From Vicia villosa (Eukaryota > Streptophyta > Magnoliopsida > Fabales > Fabaceae): a stretch of DNA of 64,000 nucleotides. Positions 12,375-23,241 of this stretch are shown here, one piece after another. The stretch is taken from assembly GCF_029867415.1 (NCBI RefSeq), contig NC_081182.1, positions 44,718,535 to 44,782,534 on the forward strand. The letters are read 5' to 3'. Under the pieces are notes generated by a model. It searched no databases, was not told where the DNA came from, and was given only the letters and a program-made list of their open reading frames with translations. Position numbers and translations under genes: made by a program. Numbering within the stretch: the stretch's first letter is position 1; the number at the start of each line of letters is the position of its first letter.

Positions 12375-14350
12375 TGTCATACCCCAAAATTTGCCCATCA
12401 TATTTATTCATATTTCAGTCCATCTGACTTTCAAAATGCTCAAAGACATACAAGAAAGAAGCATGCAGTCTCTCTCCTAAACAACAACCTCTAAATTAGG
12501 GTTCCTGATTTAATCAAGGAATTTGAAATTCCGATACCTCAGGTGGATTCCATGATCTCCCATATGATTCAAAGTGCCCTCATGCCAAGTTTCAAGTCCT
12601 GATTCAAAAGATTGCTCAGTCTACAGTTCAAAAGATCAATAATCGACTGGTTGACCTAAAAGTCAAACTATGGTCAAACCACAGTCAAAACTTCTGATTT
12701 TGGTCAAAATCCTCATTATGAAGTATCGTTCACCATTTGATCAAGAATTGATCATGGTTCATCAAGGAAATATCAGAAATCAACAATTCCAAAAGTTTCT
12801 AAATTAGGGTTTGTATAGGAGAAAGTCAATTGAACTTTGACCAGCCATAACTTCCACATGGAACATCAAATTTTTTCCATCCAAAGCTCAATTTGAAGGA
12901 AATTGAATTCTCTACAATTTTGTCTCTCACATGCCAAGGCTAAAAATGCTTCATTTGAGAGATACGAGCCAAAACATTACAGGTCCTTCTAAAGGATCGC
13001 AAAAAGTCATTTTTTCTCAAAGCTCATAACTTGGACATGGTAAACTCAATTGAGATGAAACCAAAAGGGTCATTTAGAGGACATCTTGAGCTTTCTAAAA
13101 AGTCCTAGAACTCCTCCATATCTTAAAAATTGAGGGAGATATGCATTGTCAAAGTTGATCGATTTTGGGTGATGTGCATGAAACAAATAAGGGCCAAATT
13201 GGATTTTATTACAAATGGGCCCAATCTTTTTTGATACAAACTTGTTTCTAAGGTCACTAATAATCTCCAAGTCCACTCCCACGCCCATACGATTTTATTT
13301 CACTTTTATTTGAATTTTTATTCATTTAAAATGCAATTTAAATCAAATGATTGAAGGGAAATATTAAAGGTTTGATTGAGTCCTATATTCTAATCAATTT
13401 CAATCACTCAAAGGGCCATAACATGATTCAATTTCGTGGAAAATCAATGGAGCAAGATTAGATCCAAAAATAGCATAATTCTCATGATTGAAAAATCAAA
13501 TCTCACTTATTCCAATCATTTGGATTTGGCCAAAATTTGTTGCCCTAGTTTAACTATTATATAAAGAGATCATATTCAGATGCAAGGGCAAGGTTTGGAG
13601 GACGAAAAGAGAGAGCAAAAGAACTAGGGTTTCATGCCACAAAAAACTCATAAACTAGGGCACAATCAGAAATTGATTCCGGCAGGTTTTAATCACTTCC
13701 AGGCGTCCCATCATCACCTTAAAGCTTCCAGGAGTCGATCCATGTCTTTTCTCAGGCTCAAGGAGTCCCTAGAACGCACCAACCAATGCTTTTCGGTTTG
13801 CTAAAAATTCTTTTATTGTGATCTTCCATTCCTGCATGATTTAATTTGTTCTAATGGTACAAGCTTATTTATATGATTGTTTAGAACAACCTTGACCCTT
13901 CGCATGAGGTTCATCACGCAAGAATCGGAATGTGCCATGGCTATGGCTTAGAAGCTTTCATCTTCGAAACACATATGCATAGGTGTTTTCAGGCCATGGA
14001 AGCGCCGCCGTTGGACTCAGAAGGCATCATATAGTAGATCTGGGCGTTTAGTTTGAGTGTTTAACGTCGCTCCTTTGAGTTTTAATTTTGCAGGAATAGC
14101 TATGGAAATTTGATGCAGAATCCATAGCTAATTCGAGACAAAATCGTAGCAAAATTCTCTGGTTCAACGCCATGAAGAAGACGAGACACGCGGCGTAGCA
14201 TGTGTGGTCAGTCAACCGTTCAAAGTCTCACCACGTATGTGGCCTGTTTCCATTGGCCGATCCAGCGACAGGGTCCCACGCGCGTCAGCGTTTTGACTTT
14301 TCTTTCCCATTCAATATATTTATTTAATTCTTCTTGTTCATTGACAACTA

Positions 14351-14415
14351 ATGCAACGTAGTACAGTTGGTAAAAGGGAAATCATGGTGTCTTGGGTTCG
14401 AACCCTGTAGAGACA
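14351..14415 (+). repeat. tRNA-related segment with pol III A and B boxes inside the LTR
   Basis: TAGTACAGTTGG at 14359-14370 fits the A-box consensus TRGYNNARNNG at every fixed position, and GGTTCGAACCC at 14395-14405 is a perfect B box. Spacing between box starts (36 nt) is shorter than in a normal tRNA and no full cloverleaf or acceptor stem forms. I read it as a tRNA-derived fragment, not a functional tRNA gene. Confidence 0.55.
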
Positions 14416-14625
14416 CTTTAATTTTTACAAGATTATGTTGCAGGATTCAGCGCTGTTGTTCTCTGAGTGACCATGATACACTCTTATGCAACAACCATTG
14501 GATTTCAATCAAAATCAACCCAGCGTTCCAGGATGCACGACCACCATGCACCTTCAGGAGTGCATCACACCAGATCCTGAGCTAAGTCTTTTCTTTCTTT
14601 ATTTTATTTTATTGTATTCTTTAAA

Positions 14626-14957
14626 TTTTCTTTTAATTACATCAACTATTCTATCTATTTTCTTTTCTTTTTCTTTTTCTTATTAAATTACTTTTCTTGT
14701 ACGTATCCTGTTATCAATTAAAATTCTTAGGTTTGTTAATCTCGATCTATTTATACACCTTAGAATCCTCAAGTAGGTGTTATCCATGAATTTTTCTTTT
14801 AATTACATCAACTATTCTATCTATTTTCTTTTCTTTTTCTTTTTCTTATTAAATTACTTTTCTTGTACGTATCCTGTTATCAATTAAAATTCTTAGGTTT
14901 GTTAATCTCGATCTATTTATACACCTTAGAATCCTCAAGTAGGTGTTATCCATGAAT
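14626..14957 (+). repeat. 166-bp direct tandem duplication in the LTR
   Basis: 14626-14791 and 14792-14957 are identical or nearly so, both ending GGTGTTATCCATGAAT. Near-identity shows that the duplication is very recent. Confidence 0.85.
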
Positions 14958-16329
14958 GCGTTTTTAAGCCTCACAAACCTTGTGGGTCACAATAGGTTTT
15001 CTTAAATAACCCTTTAGGGTTTATAAACTTTTTTAAGGGCTTGTAATTAATTAGGGTTTGAATCAGTAATGCACTAACGCTTCTCTTCTTCATGTCAATT
15101 CTTTTCAGGGTTAATCAGAAATCCTCCGCCTACGCGCCCCACCAATCGAAAGCTAAGTTTTTTTTCTTTTCTTATTTAAAAATTATTTTAATTCTAATTT
15201 TTCCTTTTGCCCAAAATAGGGTTTACTTCAAATAGTCAATGAATCTCTCCTACACTAAACCCCTATTATTTTTATTTTAATTTTCAGAGTCGATCGAAGG
15301 TTCGAGGGAGATCAAGGCATTCAGTATTTAAAATTAATTATTGATTTCTCTTATTTCCGCCTTTTAATTTCCCCTATCCCGCAGGTGTTTATTGTAATAG
15401 CGTAGGAATTTATTTTCTGACTTTAACTTCCGTATAATTTTAACTGCGTGGTTAGTAATCTTAGGGAGTGCAAGCCTTTAACAGAATTAGAATAACTATA
15501 ATTATAAGATAAATATTATCGGAATACAATCACGTGATTGGTGCACACACTCACCTTTAGGGTAACCTCTTCTGTTGCCTTGTTGCTTGTTGCCTTGTTG
15601 CATGTTGCCTCTAATTGTACTAAATAGTCAAAGTCCCTCGATTCCGAGGATACCTAAAGCAAAGGTTGCCTTATTCAAAGATATCATCAATTTTGTCCCT
15701 CGAAGCTGCCTCGGTAAAAGATGATTGTCCCAATTGCTAAGGTATCCTCGCATGATGCCTAAAAAGATTAATGACTATTACATCCTTCCCTTAGACTACC
15801 TGCCCTCTTTATGGCATGGGACAGTCTTGTGGCGAACGATAAACCTCGATGACTCTTTAAACATCCAATTGAAAGACTTCCTACCCTCTCATGGTATGGA
15901 TAGACCCTTTCGCCCGAAAGACTTAAAGAACACGAAAGACAAACTTAGGGTAGGTAGTTCTTAATTGCTTGCTCATATTCAAATCAAATTTTAAAAATAC
16001 TTTTCACACCTCCTTTCAAATGCTTTCAAAATAAGGCTACGCTTATTTACAAGCTAAAGTCCTAAACGAAATCTTTTTACTATTCACACACGACACTTCA
16101 AACTTTTCAAAACAAACAAGTGAGCTAAGCAATTAAGAGCCCATGGATAACCATGGATGCAAAGGGTGCCTTACACCTTCCCTTTGTATAACCTACCCCC
16201 CAAACTCAAAATCTTTCAAAGGTCTTTCCTGTTCTTTTTGCCTTTCCAATTGGATAAAATAAAAGTCGGTGGCGACTCTTGCTTACCGTAACATTTCGAT
16301 TAAAAAGTCAGTTCACCGTATTACAGAAC

Positions 16330-16347
16330 TGGCGACTCTGCTGGGGA
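16330..16347 (+). promoter_or_regulatory. primer-binding site of the Ogre-like element
   Basis: TGGCGACTCTGCTGGGGA lies 4 nt after the LTR end. It starts with TGG and resembles the tRNA-Arg-type primer sites of Ogre/Tat elements. The primer assignment is from family knowledge. Confidence 0.65.
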
Positions 16348-17520
16348 TGCTTTCGAATAAAAGAGGGGTTACCTTAGAGCTAGGATCCCTTTAAATTTGT
16401 TTGATTTGTTTGCTTTATCTTTAAAGGCTGTTTTGGGTATTCTGCTGTGTGAAAGATCCTACACCCGGATCTAGTGTACCTTAGGTATGTGGCATTAGAC
16501 CAGGGAGGCTGTACGACATGTATCGTTATGGTTGAACTGGTGGCCACCGTTAGTGCGATGCTTTGGTTTGTCCTGATGGCCCTTGAATATGATCGAGGAG
16601 ACATTTGGCTACCGCGTGGTGTCATAAGCACTAATTCGCCCCTAGAACCCTAGTTGAACTTGACTTTGGCCTATAGGAAGTAGCGAGATAGCTGGCTTTG
16701 GATTCCTGACTGAAGCCGATTGATACTCGATGCTACACTCATTGAGATTGGACTCTAGGGATGCTTTTGGCTGGCCGATCGAGTGCCATGTTGAGACAAT
16801 GCCCGCGAGAAAGATCAGGGATATGAGCACCATAGAACCCGGTTACTATTCTAGGACAGGTTGAGCCAACTTAACTTCAGTGGGGAGGGTACTTACCTAC
16901 GAACTTCACGCAAGCCTTTAAACTTAAGGACACTTGTGTGACTTGTCTGTGCTTGCTACTAACCCTTTGGTTTTCTTGCAGGTTTCTCTTGTGGGACTCA
17001 CCCGTCCGTACTATCTTACACCTTGCCTGATGCATTACATAACATCATGACATCATGACATCATACGCATAACATGATTTAACTAACCCTTTCAAGGATC
17101 TTAGGGATTTAGGGCGCACAATTTCAGGTACTCCTATCAAGGACCGAATTCCCAATCAAGGGGCAGGAGGATTTACTTTCCTCTAGCCATTTGCCTTCCG
17201 AATCAGAGACACTATACTTATTGAGGGGCAAGAGGATTTATTTTCCTCTAGCCATATACTTTCAAATTCAGAGGTATCCCGAATCAGAGGCGATGACCCA
17301 CTCGATATGGTGAGCTTGATTCTCAAAGAAGGACGTTCAACGACAAAAGTCAGAATTCTTCAGACAAAGACGCGACCAAACTATTTTCTAATGTTGCTAA
17401 CTAAATTCCTAAAGATCCTTGAAAAGATTGCATTTGCATTCATAACATCACATAAAACTAACTTTTCCTTTCAGGTCGACCAATTGGTCAGAAAAATACC
17501 ATCAACAAATCAATCCGAAT

Positions 17521-18121
17521 CAGATGAACATTCTGGAAGCTTGACCCCCAGACTTCTGAAACATTCCAATCAGATATACATTCCGGAAGCTCGAACCCCA
17601 GACATTCTGAAATTTTCAATCAGATGAACATTCTGGAAGCTTGACCCCCAGACTTCTGAAACATTCCAATCAGATATACATTTCGGAAGCTCGAACCCCG
17701 GACATTCTGAAACATTCCAATCAGATATACATTCCGGAAGCTCGAACCCCGGACATTCTGAAAGTTCCAATCAGATGAACATTCTGGAAGCTTGACCCCC
17801 AGACTTCTGAAACATTCCAATCAGATATACATTCCGGAAGCTCGAACCCCGGACATTCTGAAAGTTCCAATCAGATGAACATTCTGGAAGCTTGACCCCC
17901 AGACTTCTGAAACATTCCAATCAGATATACATTCCGGAAGCTCGAACCTCGGACATTCTGAAATTTTCAATCAGATGAACATTCTGGAAGCTTGACCCCC
18001 AGACTTCTGAAACATTCCAACCAGATATACATTCCGGAAGCTCGAACCCCGGACATTCTGAAACATTCTTATCAGATACACATTCCGGAAGCTCGAACCC
18101 CAGATCCTCTGAATCTCTACA
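17521..18121 (+). repeat. 50-bp minisatellite, 12 units of two types
   Basis: Units of 50 bp (one of 51) start CAGATGAACATTCTGGAAGC (type A) or CAGATATACATTCCGGAAGC (type B) in the order A B A B B A B A B A B B'. Each carries GAACCCC or GACCCCC and ends in ATTCCAAT or a variant. They lie in the leader between the primer site and the Gag fragment. Minus-strand frames reading repeated (F)ELPEC-type blocks here are by-products of the repeat. Confidence 0.9.
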
Positions 18122-18181
18122 CCAGTTCCACAACAACGACGCAAGCCAGATGCACCTAAGTGTCAATTCACCAAAATCAAT

Positions 18182-18430
18182 ATGTCGTCGGCTCAAACAT
18201 TACAACATCTGTTGAAGATCAGATTGATTACTCTGAGGGATGCTCCTAATAATTCTAACACCTCTGGCTATAAACTCAATGCGAGGTGCGCGTACCATTC
18301 CAACAGTCCTGGACATTACACAAACGATTGCTGGACATTGAAGAATAAGATCCAAGATCTGATCAATGACGGAGAAATCAAATTCAATCCTCCTGAATAC
18401 TCCTGTGGTGATCGCCGCTCCTATGCCTAG
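18182..18430 (+). pseudogene. Gag zinc-knuckle fragment of the Ogre-like element
   Basis: The frame contains CAYHSNSPGHYTNDCWTLKN, a C-x(8)-H-x(4)-C cysteine/histidine motif followed by KIQDLINDGEI. This is the signature next to the protease region in TatIV-group Gag proteins. The frame ends in TAG at 18428; protease, RT and integrase are absent. Confidence 0.7.
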
Positions 18431-18960
18431 TCATGACAAGACTGATTGACGTCTAGACGGACGAACTTTTGGATCATTAGATCTACTTTTGCATGTTTCT
18501 TTTCTGTTTGTTTAAACATTCGACTTATGATATACATTATCTGTCTTAATAATCATCATCAGTGCATTGCATATGTCTGTCTTGAACAAATTATTTCGCT
18601 ATCACTCATTTTAAATTGTGTCTTTACTTTGCATATGTTTTGTGATATTCAACTCCTGCTAAGCTGTAAGCCCTTTGAAGGAGGATGACGAAAACGATAC
18701 CGCAACCTCATACAATATGCTTTTGAGCGGACTATGCTGACGATGTACATGCATTGTTTCAATTCCTAAACAGTGGAGATATAAGGATGTTAATCCCTCA
18801 TCAACCCCGTTGAGCCTAAGAAGTAGAAGTTTCTTTCTTGTACTAATTAAAACCCTTGATCATAACCTGGGGCAGGGTAGTTCTCAGTTAATTTGGCCGT
18901 GCATTCTATTTTAAGAGAATCATTCAGTACACCTTTCAACAAAGGTTTCAATCACAAGTA
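18431..18960 (+). other. internal 3' untranslated remnant of the Ogre-like element
   Basis: Non-coding sequence with CATAACCTGGGGCAGGG near 18865, a phrase typical of Ogre 3' internal DNA, running into the truncated 3' LTR. No polypurine tract is preserved at the junction. Confidence 0.45.
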
Positions 18961-20089
18961 TTTTTCCTTTTGCCCAAAATAGGGTTTACTTCAAATAGTC
19001 AATGAATCTCTTCTACACTAAACCCCTATTATTTTTATTTTAATATTCAGAGTCGATCGAAGGTTCGAGGGAGATCAAGGCATTCAGTATTTAAAATTAA
19101 TTATTGATTTCTCTTATTTCCGCCTTTTAATTTCCCCTATCCCCGCAGGTGTTTATTGTAATAGCGTAGGAATTTATTTTCTACCTTTAACTTCCGTATA
19201 ATTTTAACTGCGTGGTTAGTAATCTTAGGGAGTGCAAGCCTTTAACAGAATTAGAATAACTATAATTATAAGATAAATATTATCGGAATACAATCACGTG
19301 ATTGGTGCACACACTCACCTTTAGGGTAACCTCTTCTGTTGCCTTGTTGCTTGTTGCCTTGTTGCCTGTTGCCTCTAATTGTACTAAATAGTCAAAGTCC
19401 CTCGATTCCGAGGATACCTAAAGCAAAGGTTACCTTATTCAAAGATATCATCAATTTTGTCCCTCGAAGCTGCCTCGGTAAAAGATGATTGTCCCAATTG
19501 CTAAGGTATCCTCGCATGATGCCTAAGAAGATTAATGACTATTACATCCTTCCCTTAGACTACCTGCCCTCTTTATGGCATGGGGCAGTCTTGTGGCGAA
19601 CGATAAACCTCGATGACCCTTTAAACATCCAATTGAAAGACTTCCTACCCTCTCATGGTATGGATAGACCCTTTCGCCCGAAAGACTTAAAGAACACGAA
19701 AGACAAACTTAGGGTAGGTAGTTCTTAATTGCTTGCTCATATTCAAATCAAATTTTCAAAATACTTTTCACACCTCCTTTCAAATGCTTTCAAAATAAGG
19801 CTACGCTTATTTACAAGCTAAAGTCCTAAACGAAATCTTTTTACTATTCAAACACGACACTTCAAACTTTTCAAAACAAACAAGTGAGCTAAGCAATTAA
19901 GATCCCATGGATAACCATGGATGCAAAGGGTGCCTTACACCTTCCCTTTGTATAACCTACCCCCCGAACTCAAAATCTTTCAAAGGTCTTTCCTGTTCTT
20001 TTTGCCTTTCCGATTGGATAAAATAAAAGTCGGTGGCGACTCTTGCTTACCGCAACATTTCGATTAAAAATTCAGTTCACTGTATTACA
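18961..20089 (+). repeat. 3' LTR remnant of the Ogre-like element
   Basis: Matches 15198-16325 with about 18 mismatches counted by eye and one extra C. Only the LTR's last 1129 bp survive. Confidence 0.85.
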
Positions 20090-20473
20090 GTTGTACTATC
20101 ATGATGTTCTGGTATAACATGTCACAATATCTGCATAACATTTGTCAAAACACATGACAGCAGAATCTGTCATGACAGTTGGTCAAGATGTTACAACATT
20201 TTACTCATCAGATAATAACCATATTATTTTTAACAAAATTTATGCCAACCCTAAAATCATGGATCTAACATTAATTAATGATAACACTAAGATGTTATTT
20301 CTTAAAATTTTTAGAGATTATTGTCGGATTTTTTCTATATTTGTTTATGGGTTCTTAAATAATATTTTGCACAAAAAATTACTATTAAAAATTATCACAA
20401 TTGTGCGTTGTATAATATCAATATTTACTGTGTGAAACTTTTTTTATATGTGAATTTAATGAGATGAAATTAA

Positions 20474-20476
<3 letters not shown>

Positions 20477-20555
<79 letters not shown>
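20477..20555. repeat. (TA)n microsatellite
   Basis: About 38 perfect TA units. Confidence 0.95.
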
Positions 20556-20559
<4 letters not shown>

Positions 20560-20657
20560 TTTATAATATAATTGTATTGAATATATGTATAAAAAAGGTT
20601 TTATACTGTCTATTCATAATTGTTAATTTATAATAATATTTTTTGTTTCAAATAAAA

Positions 20658-20725
<68 letters not shown>
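20658..20725. repeat. (AAT)n microsatellite
   Basis: About 22 perfect AAT units. Confidence 0.95.
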
Positions 20726-20729
<4 letters not shown>

Positions 20730-20938
20730 TCTAACAAGATAATAATAGCCTTTAAAAATCAAATATAACAAGTGTAAAGTAATCTAAAAAATTTATTTTT
20801 AAAATATTAGAAGATAACAAATATTATTATTTAAAGTTTAAAGTTGAATAAAATATGAAAATGTAAAAAAGGATTCTAAATATTAAATATTAATTGCTAA
20901 GTTTTGACACAAAAAACTTGATAAATTTTTCATTTTTG

Positions 20939-21068
<130 letters not shown>

Positions 21069-21239
21069 TTAAATAAAAAATAGAAGATATACTAATAATA
21101 TAATATATTTTATACTTTCATTTAATATGCACGATGTATTCTATCAAATTATCATAATATTTTAAAATTAATAGTATAACTTGACGGATAATTTTTTATT
21201 GAACAACATTATTAAATTTGATCTTACTTGATCAAACGG

Positions 21240-21895
21240 ATCTTCGTGATCTGCAACAACCTTGAAGCTTGAAGACTGGAAAGGGGGTGTACCTGCAAGG
21301 TACTTCGATGCTAAAGTAGGAAGAGGATAAATATAGCGCAAGTACAAGGTAAATGATAGAGAGTGAATACCCGACCCTCCAGTGAAATAGGGTATTTATA
21401 GCCCCAACGTTGGGCCAAGATCTCGCTACTTGACTAGATGCCCAGACCCAGTTAGGAGACTGCCAGGATTCCAGGCGGAAATATCGGAGACCAGTACGTG
21501 GTCTCCGTCCTGGTTAACCACTCCGAAGTTTAAGGGAAACGTGGTCTTTCAAGGACTACGCGGACTCCGTATTATTCAAAGGGTTGGATGTGAAGTGACC
21601 CTACGAGGAGGAGGGTCCTCGTCATACGGCCACGAGGAAGAGAGCCCTCGACGAAAGGGACGCACGCGAGGAGCGAGCCTGGTAAGCCTGAGTCTGGACG
21701 AGGAGGGAAGTCCTCGTCAGATGGGACGCTCGCGGGGAGCATCATATGTCGAGCACGCGCTGTAGTGCTCCAACGCTATTGTGCTTGCGAGGAGCCGAGC
21801 ACGTGTTTGCTCCTCCAGGATTTAGAGACATTTTGGGCTTTTCAGTCCAATTGGGCCGAAAGTAGATTGGACTGAATCTTGACCCAGTCTAGAAT
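21240..21895 (-). repeat. GC-rich island, probable LTR remnant on the minus strand
   Basis: Base composition rises sharply against flanks of nearly pure AT. On the minus strand a TATA-type box (CTATAAATACCC, around 21400-21389) is followed by sequence fitting an LTR R/U5 region, and phrases such as CAATTGGACTGAAAAGCCC are typical of plant LTRs. Short CGAGGAGG-type words recur at 21600-21790. The open frame 21430-21765 has no domain and is treated as chance. Confidence 0.4.
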
Positions 21896-22740
21896 AAAAC
21901 TATTTTAAATTATTTGGTGCATATCCATTAAACTCTCTTAAAATAATATTTCTATAAATATTTTGAATATAACATGCATAATTGAACAAATGTGTAAATC
22001 AACAAGTTATCCTATTTCTTTGTTGTAGCATTATTTTAAATAATTTTTGTACAAATATTTAGACTGTACTTTCTTTGTTTTATAATAAGTGTTTTATTTA
22101 AATTATGTACGGTTTAAAAAAAAAGTGTTGATTTTAATGATAAATTTAATATTAATTACTAAAATATTTTTATTAATTATAATAATTGAAGGAATTAAAA
22201 AGAGTAAAAGTTAATAAAAAATCAGATTCAAGAAAACTCCAGGAGTCGTTCTACTGTTAGAGTGGTTGAGTTGTAGTTTGTTTTTTCTTATTGGGCTTTG
22301 GCCCTCCTTCTTACCAAAAAAAAAAATAATAAAAAAATATTATATTGATGCAATAAACATATATTTATTTAAAAATAGAAAAAATATAAATAATACAAAT
22401 TTTGTGAGTAGGAGGAAATAATATATATGATTGAACTTTGAAAAAAATGTGTAAATAAATTATATTGCCTGTTATATTTATGGAAATTTAAAAATAGAAG
22501 CCACAAACACATGATTTCATATTGTTACATTTTTAAAATAAATATTTTATAGTCGTTAACAACTTTAAATCATCTCATATTATTAAAAATATACATAGAT
22601 ATTGATATTTACAATGAGACATCAGTTAAGTACATTAAACTATTTTTATAATTAACATTAAAATAAAAATTAAAAACAATACATACACTGGTTGTCGACT
22701 TGTCGAGCATAGTTTTCTTAATCACCAAGTAAAACGAGGC
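21896..22740. other. AT-rich intergenic DNA with a LINE/SINE-like 3' end
   Basis: Mostly featureless AT-rich DNA. At about 22240-22325 a segment runs from CCAGGAGTCG through TTATTGGGCTTTGGCCCTCC into a poly(A) run, like the 3' end of a plant LINE or SINE. No gene is seen. Confidence 0.35.
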
Positions 22741-22761
22741 TCCATAGTGCAAATCCAATGC

Positions 22762-22767
22762 CACGTG
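22762..22767. promoter_or_regulatory. G-box CACGTG upstream of the NAC gene
   Basis: GCCACGTGACGC about 480 bp upstream of the NAC ATG is a G-box/ABRE-type element, the kind bound by bZIP/bHLH factors. Use in vivo is inference. Confidence 0.35.
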
Positions 22768-23241
22768 ACGCACTTTCATTCGCCGAACAACATGTCCTTT
22801 TTTCCCTCATACACACTTCTTCTGACCAACCGTCCCATACTTTACATTCCCATTTTTACCCCTCCCGTTTCCTTCCCCTCAACGCTTCCGATAACAAGGA
22901 TACACAGTGGCATTTCAGTAGTTTCATCGTAAAGCAAGGGTGAAAAATCGTACACGGGATATACGATAGATTTAAACGCGCTTTCTCTCCTACGTTACGT
23001 AACAACACCACTACACAGCACAACACACAAAAACACTATCTTACACTGAAACTAACTTTCTCCTGTCTTCCTTCATTTCATAAATCATAAATATTAAAAA
23101 GCTATGGAACATCACATCCACATCCTTTGAAGAATTATTCCATTGATTCTTAGTTTCTGAATCGCTTTCATTTTTTTATAATACTTCTTCCCGGATCCAT
23201 TCGAACTTTCTCTTTTTTTATTTTTAATTTAATTTTATGTT

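Larger units (their letters stand above)
12375..16325 (+). repeat. 5' LTR of the Ogre-like element
   Basis: TG...CA-bounded LTR of 3951 bp. Its last 1128 bp (15198-16325) are repeated almost exactly at 18961-20089. It contains the tRNA-like segment at 14351-14415 and a 166-bp tandem duplication at 14626-14957. The conserved short frame 15725-15964 recurs at 19489-19728 only because it lies in the LTR. Confidence 0.8.
12375..20089 (+). mobile_element. Ogre/TatIV-like Ty3/gypsy element, internally deleted
   Basis: Starts TGTCATACCCCAAAATTTGCCC-like (the usual start of legume Ogre LTRs) and ends GTATTACA. A 3951-bp 5' LTR, an 18-nt primer site (16330-16347), an untranslated leader with a 50-bp tandem array, a short Gag zinc-knuckle fragment and a 3' untranslated stretch are followed by only the last 1129 bp of the 3' LTR (18961-20089). 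All pol domains and the first 2.8 kb of the 3' LTR are missing. The two LTR parts differ at roughly 18 of 1128 positions by eye, so insertion was recent. A GTTGT target duplication flanks it. Confidence 0.8.
9200..20198 (-). mobile_element. Ty1/copia remnant on the minus strand, 5' LTR split by an Ogre-like element
   Basis: Read on the minus strand: an LTR begins at 20198 (TGTTGTAACATC), is interrupted at 20089-12375 by an inserted element, resumes at 12374 and ends near 11470. A degenerate Met-tRNA primer site (TGACATTAGAGCATGC, 11467-11452) follows. Gag starts near 11402 and is clearest at 11260-10865 (UBN2-type, LNALINGVDQNVFRLINMC). It is broken by a 173-bp insertion and several stops, and runs to a Gag pre-integrase segment at 9593-9336 (KGLSVNFISISHLCDQG). 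Integrase, RT and the 3' LTR are missing; the sequence abuts a plus-strand copia at about 9199. Confidence 0.7.

Noticed and set aside
14351..14415. A tRNA gene
   Set aside because: A and B boxes are good, but spacing is short and no acceptor stem or full cloverleaf forms; kept only as a tRNA-derived fragment.
17521..18121. Regular 50-bp repeats that could suggest a CRISPR array
   Set aside because: The units are contiguous with no unique spacers, lie inside a plant retrotransposon, and no cas genes exist in the window.
17570..18196. Minus-strand frames with repeated ELPEC-type peptide blocks
   Set aside because: They are produced by the 50-bp array being free of stops in one frame; no start context, splice or domain supports a gene.
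15725..19728. 79-residue frame found twice (15725-15964 and 19489-19728), apparently conserved
   Set aside because: Both copies lie at the same position of the two LTRs; identity comes from LTR duplication, not selection.
21430..21765. 111-residue Arg/Gly-rich open frame in the GC-rich island
   Set aside because: GC-rich DNA has few stops; there is no domain and the context is LTR-like.
22747..22943. Two overlapping 61-residue frames upstream of the NAC gene as a uORF or small gene
   Set aside because: They lie about 300-500 bp upstream in CT-rich promoter/leader DNA with no conserved features; a transcript start is unknown.
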